This document shows, in pieces, positions 7,136-10,598 of a DNA stretch of 10,598 bases. Position 1 is the first letter of the stretch, and the number at the start of each line of letters is the position of its first letter. Where the stretch lies: the NCBI GenBank assembly GCA_009602725.1, contig WELB01000025.1, positions 172,665-183,262 on the forward strand, given 5' to 3'. This DNA is from Spirogloea muscicola (Eukaryota; Streptophyta; Zygnematophyceae; Spirogloeales; Spirogloeaceae). The notes beneath the pieces are model-generated. The model saw nothing but the letters and a program-made list of their open reading frames with translations. It ran no database searches and had not been told where the DNA came from. The position numbers and the translations under genes were made by a program.

Positions 7136-7164
7136 TCGAGGCAAGCTCACTGTCAATGCCTCGA
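7136..7164. repeat. 8-bp inverted repeat next to the palindrome
   Basis: TCGAGGCA at 7136-7143 and TGCCTCGA at 7157-7164 are exact inverted copies with a 13-nt loop. The foldback begins two bases after the 15-bp palindrome ends, so the two hairpins form a compact pair. Confidence 0.6.
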
Positions 7165-7305
7165 TCCCTAGATTTGCAGGCACTCTTGTGCCAAAGCATT
7201 ATACTGGACACTCTTATTGGTACTGAGCATCCCAGCACACCGTGAGGCCAGCGCTGTTCAAAAACCAGTGATGTTGTTGACTGTAGCTTCCGTCATCCAT
7301 CCAAG

Positions 7306-7310
7306 TTACA
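7306..7310 (-). terminator. TGTAA poly(A) signal candidate for cysteine synthase
   Basis: This is the first minus-strand TGTAA downstream of the cysteine synthase stop at 7923. It implies a 3' UTR of about 610-630 nt, which is ordinary for green algae. The palindrome copy at 7104-7108 would be the next one. Confidence 0.4.
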
Positions 7311-7922
7311 GTAGAGTTGCATGGATACTTCTGGTCATTGATGTCAGCACTTGGTGTCTGACCCTTCAACCCCAAGTGCTTTCATGCAGATCATGGCAAC
7401 TGAATGCATGAGAACACAAAAAGATAAAAGTACCTGAGCAACAATCCCCGACAGTCATGGACAATGAAGAAGATCTGGCACAATGCAGGCCTCCCGACTA
7501 TAGCACCTTGAGCTCCAACCGAATCCCCAGGTCAACGAGTGGGGCTCAGGAGAAGCTGGAGATTTTGCTATGCAGCTCATGACATGCACAGTCCCCAATT
7601 TCTCCACCACATTCTAGCCCCTGCGGCAATTTAGCTTGAAGCGGTGGGGTGCAAGCGGGAGAGCATGAAGTCTAGGCAAGTATTAACCTGGAGAGAGGTT
7701 ATCTGATAAGGATGCTAGCAGCAGTGATCACCAGCTAATACTTGCACATTGTATGCAGACTCTGCGCATCGTTGCCTAAAGAATGACTGCCACGCTACCA
7801 GTATATTATGCTGCACTTGGAGACCCCCATCGCATCCCGTCCCTCCCCACCCCCGCTCCGTTTCCCCCTCCCCTTGAGCCTTTAAGGCCAGCGACAGCCA
7901 GGCCAGGCCTGCACCAAGGACC
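7311..7922 (-). other. Putative 3' UTR of cysteine synthase
   Basis: No coding exon was recognised on either strand. The main structure is the foldback at 7676-7745. The boundary is inferred from the first TGTAA motif only. Confidence 0.45.
7676..7745 (-). other. Foldback of 14 bp in the cysteine synthase 3' UTR
   Basis: GCAAGTATTA at 7676-7685 is the exact reverse complement of 7736-7745. Just inside, CTGG at 7688-7691 pairs with CCAG at 7731-7734 across a 2-nt versus 1-nt bulge. The loop is 39 nt. The structure is in the predicted transcript of the cysteine synthase gene. Confidence 0.65.
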
Positions 7923-10598
7923 TCACGCCTCCGGCTTCATGTTCTCGGCCTCCTCCCGGATGGACTGGAAGAGAACTGAGGACAGGTAGCGCTCACCAAA
8001 GCTTGGCAATACGACCTGCTTCACATTTTGGGCATACGCTTAGGGGGTGAAAACCCTTCTACGACACTTTTGGCAGGAGCACATTGGATTGCATCTTTAC
8101 GTGGCACACCAAGCACGCCATAGTGTGTGACATCCATGCAGTACACATCATGTGATCAGGAGACCTTGTGCGCCCACCAGCCACACGACTCCTCCGTGCT
8201 CAACAAAGCAATGACGTCTATGACATGATGAGTACAGCTGCAATATGGGCTTCACATACCGTTATAAGCTTGCCAGCATTCTCTGGCCTCTTGGCCACCT
8301 GGATGGCCGCAACTGTGGCTGCGCCGGAGGAGATGCCCACCTGAAAAAGTTGATGCAAATTATCAATCACCTGAGGAGGTACTTGCAACTGCATGAAAAT
8401 CAGTCGCTCATCAAGCGCTAGCACCTTCATCAACGAGCTTGATACTTTCATAAGCAGCAGCCCCAACGAGTGCAAGACCGCTAAGCAGGTTAGAATGGCA
8501 GGACAGGTGGACAAGTGCACCAGAAGGCCCTCCTTCAGTGCAAGCTGCTTAGCCATCTCCACTGATTCATTGCTTGTCACCTGCAAGGGCAGATCTAAGG
8601 ATGAGGAGGTAAGTGACGACGAGGCTGGTAGAGCTACCACGCAGCAGTAATCTACAAGGCAATACCTTGCCACTATGGAGAACTGAACATGTGTTGACAC
8701 ATTGCAGGACTCTTGTCAAGCAGCACCTACCTGAATGACCTCATCAAGAATATCAACATCAAGGTTGCCAGGAACAAAGCCTGCTCCAATGCCTTGGATT
8801 TTGTGCGGGCCTGACGGGCAACAAGCACCCCTTGCTGTTGTAGTAAGATACCGCACTCTGTGTGCTAACTTCTGAAGCACTGCTTACTCGTCCTACAACG
8901 CAATGACATGGCTGAGATTGTCCACGGTAAGAGCTTCTCTGCTGGAAACAACAGTGGGACGCACAACCTCAGTCAAACTGCTTACCTGGCTTTCCGCCAG
9001 ACAAGATGTTGCTTTCAGCCGGCTCAACACCAATGCACTGCAGACACACACAGTACCATATGGATGCTTTCATGAATTCCAAACAACATTGATGTGTAGA
9101 TTTGAAGTACCAGCAATGAACAGGTCTTGCTTTAACATCGGTGTTGCCTCAACTGCAGCAACAAAAGGACCGCTGCAGTAAGCTGCAAGTGAATGCCACT
9201 GTTATGACTTACCTTGACTTTAGGGTTCTTGCTCTTGAGGAACCGCCCAACACCAGTCACAGTGCCGCCAGTGCCGATACCAGCAACCAGGATGTCCACC
9301 TTCCCAGCTGTGTCCTCCCAAATCTCAGGTCCTGTTGTCTCAAAGTGCACCTTTTTGCCCAGAATGGAAGTACATAGGTCAGGACAGCTGTTCACACTAG
9401 CTGTCAACAAATGTGACTTGACCTCTTGTAAACCGCAGCGTAAGCAAGGGCACCCGACAAAGCTGCAGCTCAAATGACTGGAAATAGACAGGCTAGGCAA
9501 GGATAGGCAAGTCAAACAACCAGACCAGACCTTGGGGTTGGCAGGGTTCTCAAATTGCTGCAGCATGTATGCATCGGGGGTCTGCTTGACCAGCTCCTCC
9601 GCCTTCTGCACGGCTCCTTTCATGCCCTTGGCTGGGTCGGTGAGGATCAGCTCAGCGCCAAAGGCACGCAAGAGAATCCTTCGCTCCGTGCTCATGCTGG
9701 CAGGCATCGTCAAGATGAGCTTGTAGCCCTTTGCGGCTGCTATGAAAGCCAGACCGATCCCAGTGTTGCCGCTCGTTGGCTCCACCAGAACGCTCTGCAA
9801 GCACCACAGAATCTGGCGTTTTGGTACGAGTGCAGGGAAGACACCCAACTGAAGCTCTCAGCCAGAACGTTGAGTACCTGACATGTCACTTCAGAGTGGA
9901 CGAAAAGTATCACTTCAGGGTGACGGGAGGCACCTTGCCAGGAGTGATGGCCCCCTTCTGCTCGGCATCAGAGATCATGCTATACCCAATCCTGTTTGGA
10001 GCAAGCAAGCTAGCCCGGATGAGATGGACTATCTAAGCGCGGCGCTCGTGACGGCTACCACGTTGTGGAATGGTGCGTGTTTCTGACTGCCAGGGGTTGA
10101 TAGCCTCCAACTGAGGCAGATGCAGCGACTTGTAAAGGAGGAGGACCAGCAGCAATAGCCAGTAGTCAGCAGTGCGGCTTCCACAAGAGCTCCAGACGGG
10201 CAGCGCAGCCGTGCAAGGCCCAGGACGCAGGGCCCAGCAGGCACACCTGTCCTTGACGGAGCAGCAGGGCTCCATGATCTCCAGCTTGGCCGCAATGGCG
10301 GCCACCGCGCCGTCGACGACGGTGTTGAGGTACACCATGGGCGTCTTGCCGATGAGCTGCCCGCGAGCTCAGCAGCCAAAGGCGAGGAGACGTCAGGTTG
10401 ATGCAATCTCCATCACAACTTCCGCTTCGAGTAGCGCCGCTAGCAGAGCAGGCGCGAGAGCCGAGCCGGCGGGGGCTTCGGGGCCGCGCCTGGGTGACGT
10501 CGTCGGCGATGTTGAGGCCCTGCACCGCCGTCTCCGCCTCCACGGCCACCGCCGCGGGCACACCTGCGCGGCGCGGCGGCGGCGCCGCCGCCGCCGCC
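7923..10598 (-). CDS. OASTL: Cysteine synthase (O-acetylserine(thiol)lyase), probably plastidial, 10 exons, 5'-incomplete
   Basis: The enzyme makes L-cysteine from O-acetylserine and sulfide with pyridoxal phosphate (PLP). Exons, 5' to 3': 10598-10490, 10356-10247, 9991-9934, 9794-9531, 9350-9213, 9037-8986, 8810-8731, 8580-8521, 8340-8260 and 8015-7923 (stop TGA 7925-7923). They give 347 residues in frame with no breaks. Visible motifs are [16 protein letters not shown] with the PLP-binding Lys codon at 10254-10252; TSGNTG (9776-9759), the substrate loop; [16 protein letters not shown], the phosphate-binding loop (within 9281-9261); [16 protein letters not shown], the region tied to serine acetyltransferase binding in plant enzymes; GISSGAA with the PLP-ring Ser; and the end [12 protein letters not shown]. 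The first 26 residues seen are Ala/Arg/Pro-rich ([18 protein letters not shown]) before the conserved NIADDVTQ, like the end of a plastid transit peptide. No in-frame ATG lies in that exon, so the start is outside the window. Confidence 0.96.
10357..10489 (-). other. Apparent GC-AG intron 1 of cysteine synthase
   Basis: NIADDVTQ ends in CAG at 10490 and is followed by GCGCGG. The next exon begins after GGGCAG at 10357 with [11 protein letters not shown]. Plant and algal enzymes run D-V-T-x-L-I-G without a gap, so the border is fixed by protein conservation and the donor must be GC. The nearest GT (in GACGTCACC) would delete VTQ. Confidence 0.75.
10571..10598. repeat. GC-rich triplet run at the right window end
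   Basis: The last 28 bases are GGC/GCC triplets. On the minus strand they encode an Ala/Pro run in frame with the cysteine synthase transit region. Together with the left end and the 6003-6037 run, this makes three triplet tracts in the window. Confidence 0.85.

Noticed and set aside
7676-7745. A tRNA gene at the 70-nt foldback
   Set aside because: The length is similar, but there is no anticodon arm or T-arm consensus (GGTTCGA) and the stem pattern is a single hairpin.
9555-9881. Plus-strand open frames opposite cysteine synthase exon 4
   Set aside because: They are shadows of a highly conserved exon on the minus strand.
10559-10561. A GTG as the start codon of cysteine synthase
   Set aside because: The open frame continues upstream to the window end, and GTG starts are not expected in nuclear genes. 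The true ATG is most likely outside the window.

Overview
The window looks like nuclear DNA of an intron-rich eukaryote, most likely a green alga (Chlorophyta, possibly a trebouxiophyte). Three protein genes are built from small exons (about 45 to 264 nt). Most introns are about 110 to 255 nt, and nearly all have GT..AG borders. The cysteine synthase is of the plant type, GGC-triplet runs are common, and TGTAA (the usual green-algal poly(A) signal) lies beyond the gene ends. There is no bacterial gene organisation. Both window ends are GGC/GCC triplet DNA, and the two outer genes each lack their 5' end.

Layout. (1) 105-1798, plus strand: a short-chain dehydrogenase/reductase (SDR) with the NNAG, Ser and YxxxK motifs. 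The glycine-rich N-terminus is missing, and one exon is one base short of keeping frame. (2) 1799-2319: a convergent 3' region with TGTAA signals on both strands and a hairpin. (3) 2320-5622, minus strand: 13 exons that read in a compatible phase as a 334-residue protein with an N-terminal RRM, an Arg/Ser/Gly-rich middle and a coiled-coil C-terminal half. Two points are odd: a 21-nt gap between the RS part and the coiled-coil part, and a partly decayed duplicate of one coiled-coil exon. Its second intron is unusually long (717 nt) and carries two exon-like segments on the opposite strand. (4) 5623-7099: the upstream region of that gene with a polypurine tract and an 11-unit GGC repeat, then a decayed repeat region with a possible Tc1/mariner-type transposase remnant. 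(5) 7100-7922: a perfect 15-bp palindromic hairpin with TGTAA on both strands, and the putative 3' UTR of the last gene, which holds a long foldback. (6) 7923-10598, minus strand: ten exons of a plant-type O-acetylserine(thiol)lyase (cysteine synthase), complete except for the start of its probable plastid transit peptide.

The three genes have no obvious shared pathway. One makes cysteine, one is a probable pre-mRNA splicing or RNA-binding factor, and one is an oxidoreductase of unknown substrate. The less ordinary content is the RRM-RS-coiled-coil architecture, the exon-scale rearrangements in and around that gene, two apparent GC-AG introns with the same CAG|GCGCG donor, and several strong foldbacks near gene ends. 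All gene models come from reading splice borders and protein conservation by eye; no search or transcript data were available.
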